Shown: positions 17,920-26,037, counted from the stretch's first letter. The stretch is 51,576 bases of DNA from CALLVY01 sp937899855 (GCA_039820405.1 JBCBQC010000042.1:1-51576); one strand, 5' to 3'. Notes: generated by a model not told the origin, from the letters alone. Made by a program: numbers and translations.

Positions 17920-17929
17920 TGCCGCTTTG
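17895..17929 (+). terminator. Hairpin spanning the CHAT stop codon
   Basis: CAAAGCGGCA (17895-17904) plus TATCG pairs with CGATA plus TGCCGCTTTG (17920-17929), with one C/A mismatch and a 3-nt loop. The TAA stop at 17917-17919 lies inside the stem. The convergent sucD gene ends at 17959, so it may stop transcription from both sides. The T tract is only three bases. Confidence 0.5.
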
Positions 17930-17958
17930 AGTAGCGTAGGAGTAAATGGGGCCTGGGC

Positions 17959-18846
17959 TTAGTTGGCCACTTGCTGGGCTTCCAGCGCCTTGGCCATCGT
18001 CACCCCGATCTCAGCGGGGGAATTGACCACGTGAATACCGCATGCCGCCATAATTTTCATTTTGGCTTCGGCCGTATCGTTTTCCCCACCGATGATGGCG
18101 CCCGCGTGGCCCATCGTACGCCCCTTCGGCGCCGTCTGACCCGCGATAAAACCCACCACGGGCTTGGTACCATTTTCCTTTACCCAGTGCGCGGCATCGG
18201 CTTCCATGCTGCCGCCAATCTCACCGATCATGATGATGCCATCCGTATCGGGATCTTCCATCAGGAGGCGCACCGCTTCGAGGGTCGTAGTACCGACGAT
18301 GGGATCACCCCCGATTCCGATACAGGTCGACTGGCCCAGTCCCGCTTTGGTGACTTGGTCGACGGCCTCGTAGGTCAGGGTTCCCGAGCGCGATACGATG
18401 CCGACTCGGCCGGGGTTATGAATAAAACCGGGCATGATGCCCACCTTGGCCTCTCCAGGGGTGATTACGCCGGGGCAGTTGGGCCCTACCAGGCGGCAGG
18501 CCTTGTCGCGGAGGTAGGCCTTTACTTTCACCATGTCCTGTACGGGGATGCCCTCGGTGATGCAGATGATGACTTTGATGCCCGCTTCGGCCGCTTCCAT
18601 AATGGCGTCCGCAGCGAAGGCTGGGGGAACGAAGATGATGGAGGTATCGGCACCCGCTTCCCGGACGGCCGCTTCTACCGTATTGAACACCGGTCGGTCG
18701 AGGTGGCTTTGGCCGCCTTTACCGGGGGTCACGCCACCGACGACGTTGGTACCGTACTCGATCATTTGGGTCGCGTGGAAGGTACCTTCCTTACCCGTAA
18801 ATCCTTGGACGATAATTTTAGAATCTTTATTGACTAAAACTGACAT
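17959..18846 (-). CDS. sucD: Succinyl-CoA ligase, alpha subunit
   Basis: 295 aa, full family length. Converts succinyl-CoA to succinate with nucleotide triphosphate formation in the TCA cycle, together with SucC, which is not in the window. The CoA-binding Rossmann part begins IIVQGFTGKEGTFHATQMI. The ligase domain has GPNCPGVITPGE, GIVSRSGTLTYEA and the phospho-histidine loop TMGHAGAI. It lies 30 nt after the ftsB-like gene on the same strand and is convergent with the CHAT gene. Confidence 0.96.
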   Translation of the reverse strand: MSVLVNKDSKIIVQGFTGKEGTFHATQMIEYGTNVVGGVTPGKGGQSHLDRPVFNTVEAAVREAGADTSIIFVPPAFAADAIMEAAEAGIKVIICITEGIPVQDMVKVKAYLRDKACRLVGPNCPGVITPGEAKVGIMPGFIHNPGRVGIVSRSGTLTYEAVDQVTKAGLGQSTCIGIGGDPIVGTTTLEAVRLLMEDPDTDGIIMIGEIGGSMEADAAHWVKENGTKPVVGFIAGQTAPKGRTMGHAGAIIGGENDTAEAKMKIMAACGIHVVNSPAEIGVTMAKALEAQQVAN

Positions 18847-18876
18847 AAGCGCTTCTTCTATTTTGGTGAAATGGTT

Positions 18877-19188
18877 TTATTGTTGTTCGATGATAAAAAC
18901 ATCCTCGCCGGAGCGATTGAGGTAGTAGTGCTCGCGCGCAAACTTTTCCTTGTCATTGTTGATGTCGCGGCGGTCCTTTTGAATGGATTCGATTTGATCC
19001 TCGTAGTAGACCTTGTCGCGTTCCAATTTGTTGAGCGTTTGCTGCAAGCGCCACTGGGTGAGGAAATCGTGTTTGTCGATAAAGACCATGTACGCAAAAA
19101 ACAGCACCAGCGACAGAAAGTAAACGTTTCGCATCGGAGTGGGAATGCGGTCGAGCAGGGGCTGCAGGGGATTTGATCTTACGGCCAT
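18877..19188 (-). CDS. Septum formation initiator FtsB/DivIC-like protein
   Basis: 103 aa with bitopic membrane layout: a short basic N-terminus, a membrane helix at about 22-38 (VYFLSLVLFFAYMVFID), then a coiled coil (LQQTLNKLERDKVYYEDQIE) and the typical end EKFAREHYYLNRSGEDVFII. This is the FtsB/DivIC pattern of the divisome subcomplex with FtsL and FtsQ/DivIB. Its place after eno matches the common eno-ftsB gene order. A -7-like TATATTTG lies 49 nt before the start. Confidence 0.9.
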   Translation of the reverse strand: MAVRSNPLQPLLDRIPTPMRNVYFLSLVLFFAYMVFIDKHDFLTQWRLQQTLNKLERDKVYYEDQIESIQKDRRDINNDKEKFAREHYYLNRSGEDVFIIEQQ

Positions 19189-19236
19189 AATTTTATCACT
19201 TGGTGACGGTACTTGCAGATTTCAACAAATCACAAG

Positions 19237-19244
19237 CAAATATA
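19237..19244 (-). promoter_or_regulatory. Candidate promoter -7 box for ftsB-sucD
   Basis: TATATTTG on the minus strand matches TAnnTTTG exactly, in the 91-bp gap between eno and the ftsB-like gene. No TTTG is seen 19 nt upstream. Confidence 0.45.
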
Positions 19245-19279
19245 ATGCGAATCCGTTGAATTGTGGATTAATCTTTCCA

Positions 19280-20566
19280 TCAACGGCCAAGTAGGGCTTT
19301 GCCCGGGTAAATAGCCGCATCGCCCAACTCCTCCTCGATCCGCAGCAGTTGGTTGTACTTCGCCACCCGGTCCGAACGCGAAGCCGAACCGGTCTTGATC
19401 TGCCCGGTATTGAGGGCCACGGCCAAATCGGCGATGGTGACGTCTTCGGTTTCGCCCGAGCGGTGGCTCATCACACTGGTAAAGGCGTTGCGGGTGGCGA
19501 GGTTGACCGTATCGATAGTCTCGGTGAGGCTACCGATCTGGTTGACCTTAATCAGGATCGAATTGGCCGAATCCTCTTCGATCCCACGCTGGAGGCGTTT
19601 GCTATTGGTGACGAACAAATCATCGCCCACCAGTTGGATGCGGTGGCCCAGGGTTTTGGTCAGTTCGGCCCAGCCCGCCCAGTCGTCTTCGTGCAAGCCG
19701 TCTTCGATGGAGAGAATGGGGTACTGATCGCACCACTCTTTCCAGTAGCTGACCATTTGGCTAGTCGTGAGCTTATCGCCCGTACTTTGGTGGAAGTGGT
19801 ACACCTTTTCTTGCTCGTTGTAAAACTCGGAAGCCGCAGCGTCCATCGCAATCAGGACATCTTCACCGGGACGGTAGCCCGCCGCTTCGATGGCCTGGAG
19901 GACCGTCTCGATAGCTTCCTGGTTGGACTTGATATTGGGGGCAAAACCACCCTCATCGCCGACATTGGTCGAGTAGCCCTTCTTTTTGAGGACGCTTTTG
20001 AGGTGGTGAAAAATTTCGACGCCCATCCGCAATCCTTCCGAAAAAACTTCCGCCCCGACGGGCATCACCATAAATTCCTGAAAGTCGATGCTGTTATCGG
20101 CGTGCGATCCTCCGTTGAGGATGTTCATCATCGGTACGGGCAGGACGTGGGCGTTGACGCCTCCGAGGTAGTTGTACAGGGGCATTCCGTACTCCTCGGC
20201 CGCGGCCTTGGCGATGGCCAGGGACGTACCCAGGATGGCATTGGCTCCGAGTCGCGACTTATTGGGCGTCCCGTCCAGGTCGATCATGATTTGATCGAGG
20301 TAGCGTTGCTCGCTTACTTCCTCACCGATCAGGGCTTCGCGCAGTTCTTCTTCGATGTTTTTACAGGCGTTCAGTACGCCCTTACCCATAAAACGACCTT
20401 GATCGCCATCTCTCAGCTCGACGGCTTCGTACTTCCCGGTAGAGGCACCGGAGGGGACGGCGGCGCGGCCCAGGGCGCCCTCTTCGGTGAGTACTTCCAC
20501 CTCGACGGTAGGGTTGCCTCGGGAGTCGAGAATCTCCCGGGAACGGATGTCAATAATTTCACTCAT
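19280..20566 (-). CDS. eno: Enolase
   Basis: 428 aa, standard length. Converts 2-phosphoglycerate to phosphoenolpyruvate in glycolysis. Visible motifs: SREILDSRGNPTVEVEV at the N-terminus, GAILGTSLA-type region, NILNGGSHADNSIDFQEFM, GDEGGFAPN, SIEDGLHEDDW, LVGDDLFVTN, and the signature ILIKVNQIGSLTET, then SHRSGETED. The Mg2+ ligands fall in the ADNSID-downstream, SIEDG and GDDLF stretches. It lies 25 nt after carA and is probably co-transcribed. Confidence 0.98.
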   Translation of the reverse strand: MSEIIDIRSREILDSRGNPTVEVEVLTEEGALGRAAVPSGASTGKYEAVELRDGDQGRFMGKGVLNACKNIEEELREALIGEEVSEQRYLDQIMIDLDGTPNKSRLGANAILGTSLAIAKAAAEEYGMPLYNYLGGVNAHVLPVPMMNILNGGSHADNSIDFQEFMVMPVGAEVFSEGLRMGVEIFHHLKSVLKKKGYSTNVGDEGGFAPNIKSNQEAIETVLQAIEAAGYRPGEDVLIAMDAAASEFYNEQEKVYHFHQSTGDKLTTSQMVSYWKEWCDQYPILSIEDGLHEDDWAGWAELTKTLGHRIQLVGDDLFVTNSKRLQRGIEEDSANSILIKVNQIGSLTETIDTVNLATRNAFTSVMSHRSGETEDVTIADLAVALNTGQIKTGSASRSDRVAKYNQLLRIEEELGDAAIYPGKALLGR

Positions 20567-20591
20567 TGCTTTGGTGTGGTGTTGGTTGTGG

Positions 20592-21743
20592 TTACGAATT
20601 AGTGATTTGCTCCGAGGCGAGCGTCTCCTTTTTCGCTTCCTTCATCAGGTCAACAAAGTGATCAAACAGATAGCGAGCGTCGTGGGGGCCCGGTGAAGCT
20701 TCTGGGTGATACTGGACCGAAAAGGCGCGGTGATTGCGAACGCGGATTCCCTCGATGGTTTGGTCATTTAGGTTAAGGTGGGTAATCTCTACTTTATCTT
20801 CGTTGGCCGCCAGGGCTTCCGGGCTGACGCCGAAGCCGTGGTTCTGGCTGGTGATTTCGCAGCGGCCCGTCACGAGGTTCTTAACCGGGTGGTTGATCCC
20901 GCGGTGACCGTGGTGCATTTTATAGGTTGGAATGTCGACGGCCTGGGCGAGGATTTGGTGGCCCAAGCAGATGCCAAACAGGGGGTGATTGTCGTTGAGA
21001 ATGGCCTTGGTGGTCGCGATGGCGTAATCCATGGGGGCGGGATCGCCGGGGCCATTGGATAGGAAAAAGCCATCGGGACGGAAGGCGAGCAATTCTTCGT
21101 AGGAGGTTTTGGCGGGGAATACTTTGACGAAGCAATTCCGCGCCACAAAATTGCGCAGGATGTTGCGCTTGATGCCCAGATCGAGGGCGGCGATGCGGTA
21201 TTCGGCGGTGGCTTCCTCGCCCATCGTATAGGCTTCGGTGGTACTCACCTGGGAGGCCAATTCGAGTCCTTCCATATTGGGGACCTTGGCCAGCCGTTGC
21301 TGCAACTCGGTAAGGTCGGTGATTTCGGAGGAAATGATGGCGTTCATCGCTCCCTTGCTGCGGATGTGCCGGACGATGGCCCGCGTATCAACGCGGCAGA
21401 TGCCGACGAGCCCTTCCCGTTCGAAGTACTCCTGGATGGAATAATCGGCTTGGGGCCGCGAGTATTTGTTGTAGTTGAAATTTTTGCAGATTAGCCCCGC
21501 AATTTTGATGTCCCCGGATTCCGATTCGGTGTGACGGGCGCCGTAATTGCCGATGTGGGCGTTGGTGGCGACGAGGAGTTGACCGTAATAGGAGGGATCA
21601 GTAAATACTTCTTGGTAGCCGGTCATTCCCGTATTGAAGCAAATTTCGCCAGCGGTGGTTCCGATTTTACCAGCCGCCTGACCGTGGAAGACGGTACCAT
21701 CCGCGAGGAGAAGCACCGCCGGAGTTTGTTGCACATTGCTCAT
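20592..21743 (-). CDS. carA: Carbamoyl-phosphate synthase, small (glutaminase) subunit
   Basis: 383 aa from ATG 21743 (MSNVQQTPAVLLLADG). The open frame continues 56 codons upstream, but that part covers the promoter and has no family similarity. The N-terminal CPSase domain includes GYQEVFTDPSYYGQ and RVDTRAIVRHIRS. The C-terminal class I glutamine amidotransferase domain has the nucleophile Cys in FGICLGHQILAQA and the His-Glu pair in YHPEASPGPHDA. It releases ammonia from glutamine for CarB (not in the window), feeding arginine and pyrimidine synthesis. The rplQ-carA-eno order is common in Bacteroidota. Confidence 0.96.
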   Translation of the reverse strand: MSNVQQTPAVLLLADGTVFHGQAAGKIGTTAGEICFNTGMTGYQEVFTDPSYYGQLLVATNAHIGNYGARHTESESGDIKIAGLICKNFNYNKYSRPQADYSIQEYFEREGLVGICRVDTRAIVRHIRSKGAMNAIISSEITDLTELQQRLAKVPNMEGLELASQVSTTEAYTMGEEATAEYRIAALDLGIKRNILRNFVARNCFVKVFPAKTSYEELLAFRPDGFFLSNGPGDPAPMDYAIATTKAILNDNHPLFGICLGHQILAQAVDIPTYKMHHGHRGINHPVKNLVTGRCEITSQNHGFGVSPEALAANEDKVEITHLNLNDQTIEGIRVRNHRAFSVQYHPEASPGPHDARYLFDHFVDLMKEAKKETLASEQITNS

Positions 21744-21792
21744 AAAAGCACTTGGTTTGCAAGGTTTGGAAGAGAGAACGCGTATCGGAATG

Positions 21793-21824
21793 CAAAGATA
21801 GTACATCGGGGAGGGGAAACGAAA
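21793..21824 (-). promoter_or_regulatory. Promoter of carA-eno
   Basis: On the minus strand, TATCTTTG (21800-21793) is an exact TAnnTTTG -7 box, with TTTC 20 nt upstream (21824-21821) as a weak -33 element. It lies 50 nt before the carA ATG. Confidence 0.65.
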
Positions 21825-22006
21825 TTTTGGGCGAGAATTTGAGGGAAAGCTTGGCATTACCAGGGGCCTGATACGTCTCTCCCCCTCGGTATTTCGCGCT
21901 CCCCTCCGCAATTCTCCTTAGAACCAATGGAGCCCCTTCCCAGACATCCGCACGCGATGCAGTCCAACAGCCGCCAAGTAGATCCCGACTTGACGATTGA
22001 CGTTTT
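21825..22006. other. Gap without a recognisable gene
   Basis: Left part of the 594-bp gap between carA and rplQ. I see no ORF with family resemblance, no tRNA-like fold and no promoter beyond the carA site. It ends at the left arm of the inverted-repeat element. Confidence 0.5.
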
Positions 22007-22211
22007 GGCTAGAAGCCATCTCAAAAATATACTTTACTGGCGTGAATCTCCTTCGTCGATTTGGGCTACGACAGGGGCATTCTCGCCCCTACTTCGTTGC
22101 CAAAAGCGTCGTCCCGATAGGAATCGGGAGCTATGCTCCGTTTTGGCGCCTCGTAGGAACATAAATGACCGCTCCCTCGCCGGCAAAAACATTTTGAGAT
22201 GGCTTCTAGCC
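22007..22211. repeat. 205-bp long-armed inverted-repeat element with nested hairpins
   Basis: The outer arms are perfect over 20 bp: GGCTAGAAGCCATCTCAAAA at 22007-22026 and its reverse complement at 22192-22211, and ACGT sits just outside both. Inside, the pairs nest: CTACGA (22066-22071) with TCGTAG (22151-22156), AGGGGC (22073-22078) with GCCCCT (22085-22090), GCCAAAA (22099-22105) with TTTTGGC (22141-22147), and CCCGAT (22113-22118) with ATCGGG (22123-22128). No transposase ORF is present. It could be a MITE-like insertion or a structured RNA. No other copy was seen in this window. Confidence 0.7.
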
Positions 22212-22278
22212 TTACGTGCCCTCCCCAGCCCACGCGTGACCACCTGACGGTTGATTTGCCAGCTGGCCCGCCCATGCA

Positions 22279-22314
22279 AAAGGGCCATTCCGATACGTAC
22301 CGGAATGGCCCTTT
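22279..22314 (-). terminator. Intrinsic terminator of the ribosomal superoperon
   Basis: AAAGGGCCATTCCG (22279-22292) pairs perfectly with CGGAATGGCCCTTT (22301-22314). On the minus strand the stem runs into a short T tract. It lies 24 nt past the rplQ stop, ending the 33-gene transcript. Confidence 0.85.
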
Positions 22315-22337
22315 GTTGGGAAAAGGAAAGTCGTTGT

Positions 22338-22877
22338 CTATTCTTCCTCGCCCGCTGCCGCATCGGCAGCATCGCTTTCTTCCACTTGGCTCTCCTCCAC
22401 GGCGCTGGTCGCAGCGGCCGCGTTCTCGGCACCACCGGATCTTCTTCCCCGACGAGTACGGCGCTTGCGGCCCGACTTGCTCTGGCTTTCGCCCGAGGCC
22501 TTGGCACTGAGCAGCAGTTCGTTGAAATCCACCAGCTCGATCATCGCCATCTCGGCACCATCACTTTTGCGAAAGCCGGTCTTGATGATCCGTACGTATC
22601 CACCGGGGCGATCGCCTACCTTGGCTACGACGGGACCGAAAAGTTCCTTGACGGCGGTCTTACTCTGGAGGTAGCTAAAAACTACCCGACGGGAGTGAGT
22701 GGTATTGTCCTTGGCCTTGGTAATCAGCGGTTCGACGTGGCGACGCAGGGCTTTGGCTTTGGCCAGGGTCGTGGTGATCCGCTTGTGCGTAATCAAGGCA
22801 ATGGAAAGGTTCTTGAGCAGGGCACGACGGTGGCCTTGCTGTCTTCCGAGATGGTTGAATTTCTTACCGTGTCTCAT
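22338..22877 (-). CDS. rplQ: Ribosomal protein bL17
   Basis: 179 aa. The core (MRHGKKFNHLGRQQGHRRAL, ITTTLAKAKALRRHVEPLI) is normal for this large-subunit protein. After about residue 125 comes a basic patch (SGRKRRTRRGRRSGG) and then an Ala/Glu-rich acidic tail ending AGEEE. Such C-terminal extensions are common in Bacteroidota L17. Last gene of the superoperon, 111 nt after rpoA. Confidence 0.97.
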   Translation of the reverse strand: MRHGKKFNHLGRQQGHRRALLKNLSIALITHKRITTTLAKAKALRRHVEPLITKAKDNTTHSRRVVFSYLQSKTAVKELFGPVVAKVGDRPGGYVRIIKTGFRKSDGAEMAMIELVDFNELLLSAKASGESQSKSGRKRRTRRGRRSGGAENAAAATSAVEESQVEESDAADAAAGEEE

Positions 22878-22988
22878 CTTTGGTTTGGTTTTTTAATCTC
22901 GGGTAAGTGTGGGCAGGGCCCACTCCCGAATAACTTCGCAACACCTTTCGCGACGGAGCCGCTAGTCGGTTATTGCTGGAAAAAATGA

Positions 22989-23987
22989 TTATTCCTCGTC
23001 CAGTTTGTACTTCGACAGGTCCATGCCGAAGGTCAAACCTTTTTCCTGCAAGAGTTCCTCGATCTCTACCAGGGACTTTTTACCGAAGTTGCGGAACTTC
23101 AGCAGTTCGTGCGTATCGTAGCGCACCAACTCGGCCAGGGTATTGATCTTGGCAGCTTTCAGACAGTTGTAAGCCCGTACCGACAGGTCGAGGTCTTCCA
23201 GCGAGGTCTTGAGCAGCTTGCGCATGTGGAGGATGTGCTCGTCCACGATGTTGTCTTCGCGGCCACCGGCATCTTCGAAGGTGATGTTTTCATCGGTGAT
23301 CAGCATGAGGTGCTGGATCAGGATGCGCGAGGCTTCTTTGATGGCATCTTCGGGGTGAATCGTACCGTCTGTTTTGACTTCGATGGTTAGTTTTTCGTAA
23401 TCGGTACGTTGGCCCAAACGCGTATTGGAAATCTGGTAGGAAACGTTCTTGATCGGCGTGTAAATGGCGTCGATGGGAATAACCCCGATGGGGGCATCCT
23501 TGGGTAGGTTTTCGTCGGCAGGTACGTAGCCCCGGCCTTTGGTGATGGTCAGCTCCATTTCGAGGTTTACGAAGGGCTCCATCGAGCAAATGGGAAGGTC
23601 GGGGTTCATCACCTTGAATACGTTGGTGTGCTCCTCGATATCTCCCGCGGTAAACTGTTCTTTTCCGTTAATCGTCAGGTAAATCTTCTCGGTCGAAACG
23701 TCCTCATCGGCGATGAGTTGCTTCAATCTAACTTGCTTTAAATTCAGTACAATATCTACCACATCTTCTACAACGCCACGGATGGTGGAAAACTCGTGCT
23801 CGACGCCGGCGATCCGGACCGCAGAGATGGCGAAGCCCTCCAACGACGACAAGAGTACGCGACGGAGAGAGTTGCCAACGGTTTGGCCAAAACCGGGTTC
23901 GAGTGGTTTAAATTCGAAGATACCTTCAAAATCAGTTGCTTTTTGCAGGATGATTTTGTTGGGCTTCTGAAAGTTTAAAATGCTCAT
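22989..23987 (-). CDS. rpoA: DNA-directed RNA polymerase, alpha subunit
   Basis: 332 aa. The N-terminal assembly domain carries FEPLEPGFGQTVGNSLRRVL-type sequence (residues about 25-45). The C-terminal domain (LDLSVRAYNCLKAAKINTL, FGKKSLVEIEELL) contacts activators and DNA. It is separated from rpsD by a 101-bp gap with a terminator-like hairpin, which may set its level apart from the ribosomal genes. Confidence 0.98.
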   Translation of the reverse strand: MSILNFQKPNKIILQKATDFEGIFEFKPLEPGFGQTVGNSLRRVLLSSLEGFAISAVRIAGVEHEFSTIRGVVEDVVDIVLNLKQVRLKQLIADEDVSTEKIYLTINGKEQFTAGDIEEHTNVFKVMNPDLPICSMEPFVNLEMELTITKGRGYVPADENLPKDAPIGVIPIDAIYTPIKNVSYQISNTRLGQRTDYEKLTIEVKTDGTIHPEDAIKEASRILIQHLMLITDENITFEDAGGREDNIVDEHILHMRKLLKTSLEDLDLSVRAYNCLKAAKINTLAELVRYDTHELLKFRNFGKKSLVEIEELLQEKGLTFGMDLSKYKLDEE

Positions 23988-24033
23988 AAGTTGAGAAGTT
24001 CTTTAAATAAAGGGGTAAAATGGAAGAACAGTC

Positions 24034-24073
24034 AAAAAGCTTTGACCATGACTCGGGGAGCCATGGTCAAAGC
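24034..24073 (-). terminator. Terminator or attenuator hairpin between rpsD and rpoA
   Basis: GCTTTGACCATG (24039-24050) pairs perfectly with CATGGTCAAAGC (24062-24073), with an 11-nt loop. On the minus strand it is followed by five T (24038-24034). It has intrinsic-terminator form but lies inside the operon, so partial termination or mRNA processing is more likely than a full stop. Confidence 0.65.
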
Positions 24074-24088
24074 AGAATGATCGTATTT

Positions 24089-24700
24089 TTACTTCGAGTA
24101 CAATTCAACGATTAGCTGCTCGTTAATCTTCTCGGGTATTTGCTCTCGTTCGGGATAGGCCATAAAGATGCCTTGCATTTTTTCGGGGTTCCATTCCAAC
24201 CAGCCGAACTTGCGGACGTCCGACTTGGCGCCGACGCTTTCCTGGATCACGTTCAGGTGACGGGACCGGGCGCGAACGCTAATCACGTCGCCGGGGCGAA
24301 TCTGCGCCGAGGGAACATTGGTCAATACGCCATTGACCAGAATGTGCTTGTGCGATACCAACTGCCGCGCGGCGCGGCGCGTGGGAGCGATTCCCAGGCG
24401 GAATACGGTATTGTCGAGGCGAGCTTCCAAGAATTGGAGTAGCTTCTCCCCCGTTACGCCCTTGCTGCGGGTAGCCCGCTCAAAGGTGTTGCGGAACTGA
24501 CGCTCCAACACGCCGTAGGTGTACTTGGCCTTTTGCTTCTCCATCAACTGGAGGGCGTAGTCGGAATTTTGTCTTCTCCGACGGCTATTACCGTGCTGTC
24601 CGGGGCGGTATTTCTTACGCTCGAAGGCTTTGTCGAATCCGTAGATCGCTTCTCCAAAGGCTCTGGCTTTCTTCGACGTTGGTCCGGTATATCTTGCCAT
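24089..24700 (-). CDS. rpsD: Ribosomal protein uS4
   Basis: 203 aa. Primary 16S rRNA binder of the small subunit. ARYTGPTSKKARAFGEAI at the N-terminus lacks zinc-binding cysteines. The S4 RNA-binding domain is seen at LEARLDNTVFRLGIAPTR and QLVSHKHILVNGV. In many bacteria S4 represses the alpha operon; the hairpin that follows is a place to look for that here. Confidence 0.98.
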   Translation of the reverse strand: MARYTGPTSKKARAFGEAIYGFDKAFERKKYRPGQHGNSRRRRQNSDYALQLMEKQKAKYTYGVLERQFRNTFERATRSKGVTGEKLLQFLEARLDNTVFRLGIAPTRRAARQLVSHKHILVNGVLTNVPSAQIRPGDVISVRARSRHLNVIQESVGAKSDVRKFGWLEWNPEKMQGIFMAYPEREQIPEKINEQLIVELYSK

Positions 24701-24750
24701 TATTACTTGACTGTTTAAAATGTTTTTGCAAACGCGATTTCACTGGCCCT

Positions 24751-25137
24751 TTAGACGCGACGACGCTTGGGAGGACGGCAACCATTGTGCGGAATCGGAG
24801 TCATGTCCTTGATCCGGGTAACCTTGATACCCGCCACGTCGATGGCACGGATAGCTGCTTCCCGACCGGAGCCGGGACCTTTGACGTAAACGATGGCAGT
24901 GCGCATTCCCGCTTCGTAGGCCGTCCGAGCGGCATCACTGGCCGCAATTTGAGCGGCGTAGGGCGTATTCTTCTTCGAACCGCGGAATCCCGCTTTACCA
25001 GCCGAAGCCCAAGAAATAACCTGGCCCTGCTTGTTGGTTAGTGAAATGATGATATTGTTGAAAGAAGCCCGAATGTGCGCGAAACCTTCCGGCTCCACTT
25101 TGACTTTTCTCTTTTTGACTTTTTTTCCTTTTGCCAT
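24751..25137 (-). CDS. rpsK: Ribosomal protein uS11
   Basis: 128 aa. Conserved SFNNIIISLTNKQGQVISWA and the C-terminal IKDMTPIPHNGCRPPKRRRV, which contacts the 690 loop of 16S rRNA. It sits between rpsM (25 nt upstream) and rpsD, in the usual alpha-operon order. Confidence 0.98.
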   Translation of the reverse strand: MAKGKKVKKRKVKVEPEGFAHIRASFNNIIISLTNKQGQVISWASAGKAGFRGSKKNTPYAAQIAASDAARTAYEAGMRTAIVYVKGPGSGREAAIRAIDVAGIKVTRIKDMTPIPHNGCRPPKRRRV

Positions 25138-25162
25138 GACGAAACGTCTATTTTAAATTCAA

Positions 25163-25540
25163 TTACTTAGTAGCTTTCTTCTTATTGGCGACGGTCTTCC
25201 GCTTTCCTTTGCGGGTACGCGCGTTGGTTTGAGTCCGTTGCCCACGCAAGGGCAAACCCCTACGATGACGCAAGCCCCGGTAGCAACCAATGTCCATCAA
25301 ACGCTTGATGTTGGTTTGCACCTCGGAGCGCAGTTGACCTTCTACCTTGTACTCGTCCTGAATGACTCGGGAAAGTTCCCGTACGTTATCATCCGTCCAG
25401 TCGACCACTTTGGTGTTTTCGTCAAGGCCAATTTTCTCCAGAATCTCGCTAGCCAAAGAGTGACCGATACCGTAAATGTAGGTCAGGCCGATCACGCCTC
25501 TTTTATTTCTTGGTAAGTCTACGCCTGCAATACGAGCCAT
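25163..25540 (-). CDS. rpsM: Ribosomal protein uS13
   Basis: 125 aa. ARIAGVDLPRNKRGVIGLTY at the start, the helix-hairpin-helix region and CYRGLRHRRGLPLRGQRT, typical of S13 in the small-subunit head. The basic tail ends VANKKKATK. It follows rpmJ after a 30-nt gap. Confidence 0.98.
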   Translation of the reverse strand: MARIAGVDLPRNKRGVIGLTYIYGIGHSLASEILEKIGLDENTKVVDWTDDNVRELSRVIQDEYKVEGQLRSEVQTNIKRLMDIGCYRGLRHRRGLPLRGQRTQTNARTRKGKRKTVANKKKATK

Positions 25541-25570
25541 TGTATACTGTTATTTGTGGTTTTATTACAA

Positions 25571-25687
25571 TTACCCTTGGCGTTGCTTGAACCGTGGGTT
25601 TTTCTTATTAATGATGTAGAGTTTTCCTTTGCGACGTACGATCTTGCAATCGGCCGAACGCTTTTTGATTGATGCTCTTACTTTCAT
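25571..25687 (-). CDS. rpmJ: Ribosomal protein bL36 (zinc-free form)
   Basis: 38 aa, read directly from the sequence: it begins MKVRASIKKRSADCKIVRRK and ends NPRFKQRQG. Only one Cys remains, so the C3H zinc ribbon of the classical form is lost. This matches the zinc-independent type common in Bacteroidota. It lies between infA and rpsM as in most bacteria. Confidence 0.96.
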   Translation of the reverse strand: MKVRASIKKRSADCKIVRRKGKLYIINKKNPRFKQRQG

Positions 25688-25740
25688 AATTCTAAAATTT
25701 AGTGCAGCCTGCGGGGATTCCCCCCACGAGCCGGCTATTT

Positions 25741-25959
25741 TTATTTATAGCGGTAGGTAATCCGACCGCGCGATAAATCGTAAGGCGACATTTCCACTGC
25801 CACTTTGTCTCCCGGCAGGATTCGGATGTAGTTCATGCGCATTTTGCCGGAGATGGTCGCCACTATTTCGTGGTCGTTCTCCAAACGTACGCGAAACATT
25901 GCGTTCGACAATGCTTCCTCAATGATACCATCCTGTTTAATTAAGTCCTGTTTGGCCAT
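25741..25959 (-). CDS. infA: Translation initiation factor IF-1
   Basis: 72 aa from ATG 25959 (MAKQDLIKQDGIIEEALSNA). An in-frame ATG seven codons upstream overlaps the promoter-like box and is rejected. One OB-fold domain with FRVRLENDHEIVATISGKMR and the end LSRGRITYRYK. It binds the ribosomal A site during initiation. Confidence 0.97.
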   Translation of the reverse strand: MAKQDLIKQDGIIEEALSNAMFRVRLENDHEIVATISGKMRMNYIRILPGDKVAVEMSPYDLSRGRITYRYK

Positions 25960-25977
25960 ACTTCGAATTTCGGTGTG

Positions 25978-25985
25978 CAAAGATA
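25978..25985 (-). promoter_or_regulatory. Internal promoter -7 box before infA
   Basis: TATCTTTG on the minus strand, an exact TAnnTTTG match, 19 nt before the infA ATG and in the 78-bp gap after map. No TTTG lies 19 nt upstream. It could give extra transcription of infA to rplQ. Confidence 0.5.
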
Positions 25986-26037
25986 CACAAAATTGTTGAT
26001 TTTCAGTCGTTTCCGAGGCAAAAAATCAAACCCGTCC

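Noticed and set aside
19349..20602. 417-codon open frame on the plus strand opposite eno
   Set aside because: Shadow of the enolase gene in GC-rich DNA; the minus strand shows every enolase motif and the plus product has no recognisable domain.
21744..21911. 56-codon N-terminal extension of carA
   Set aside because: It covers the TATCTTTG promoter and is not similar to CarA; the ATG at 21743 fits the family start.
22027..22191. tRNA or tmRNA inside the inverted-repeat element
   Set aside because: The nested stems look cloverleaf-like, but arm lengths, T-loop sequence and a CCA-type acceptor do not fit.
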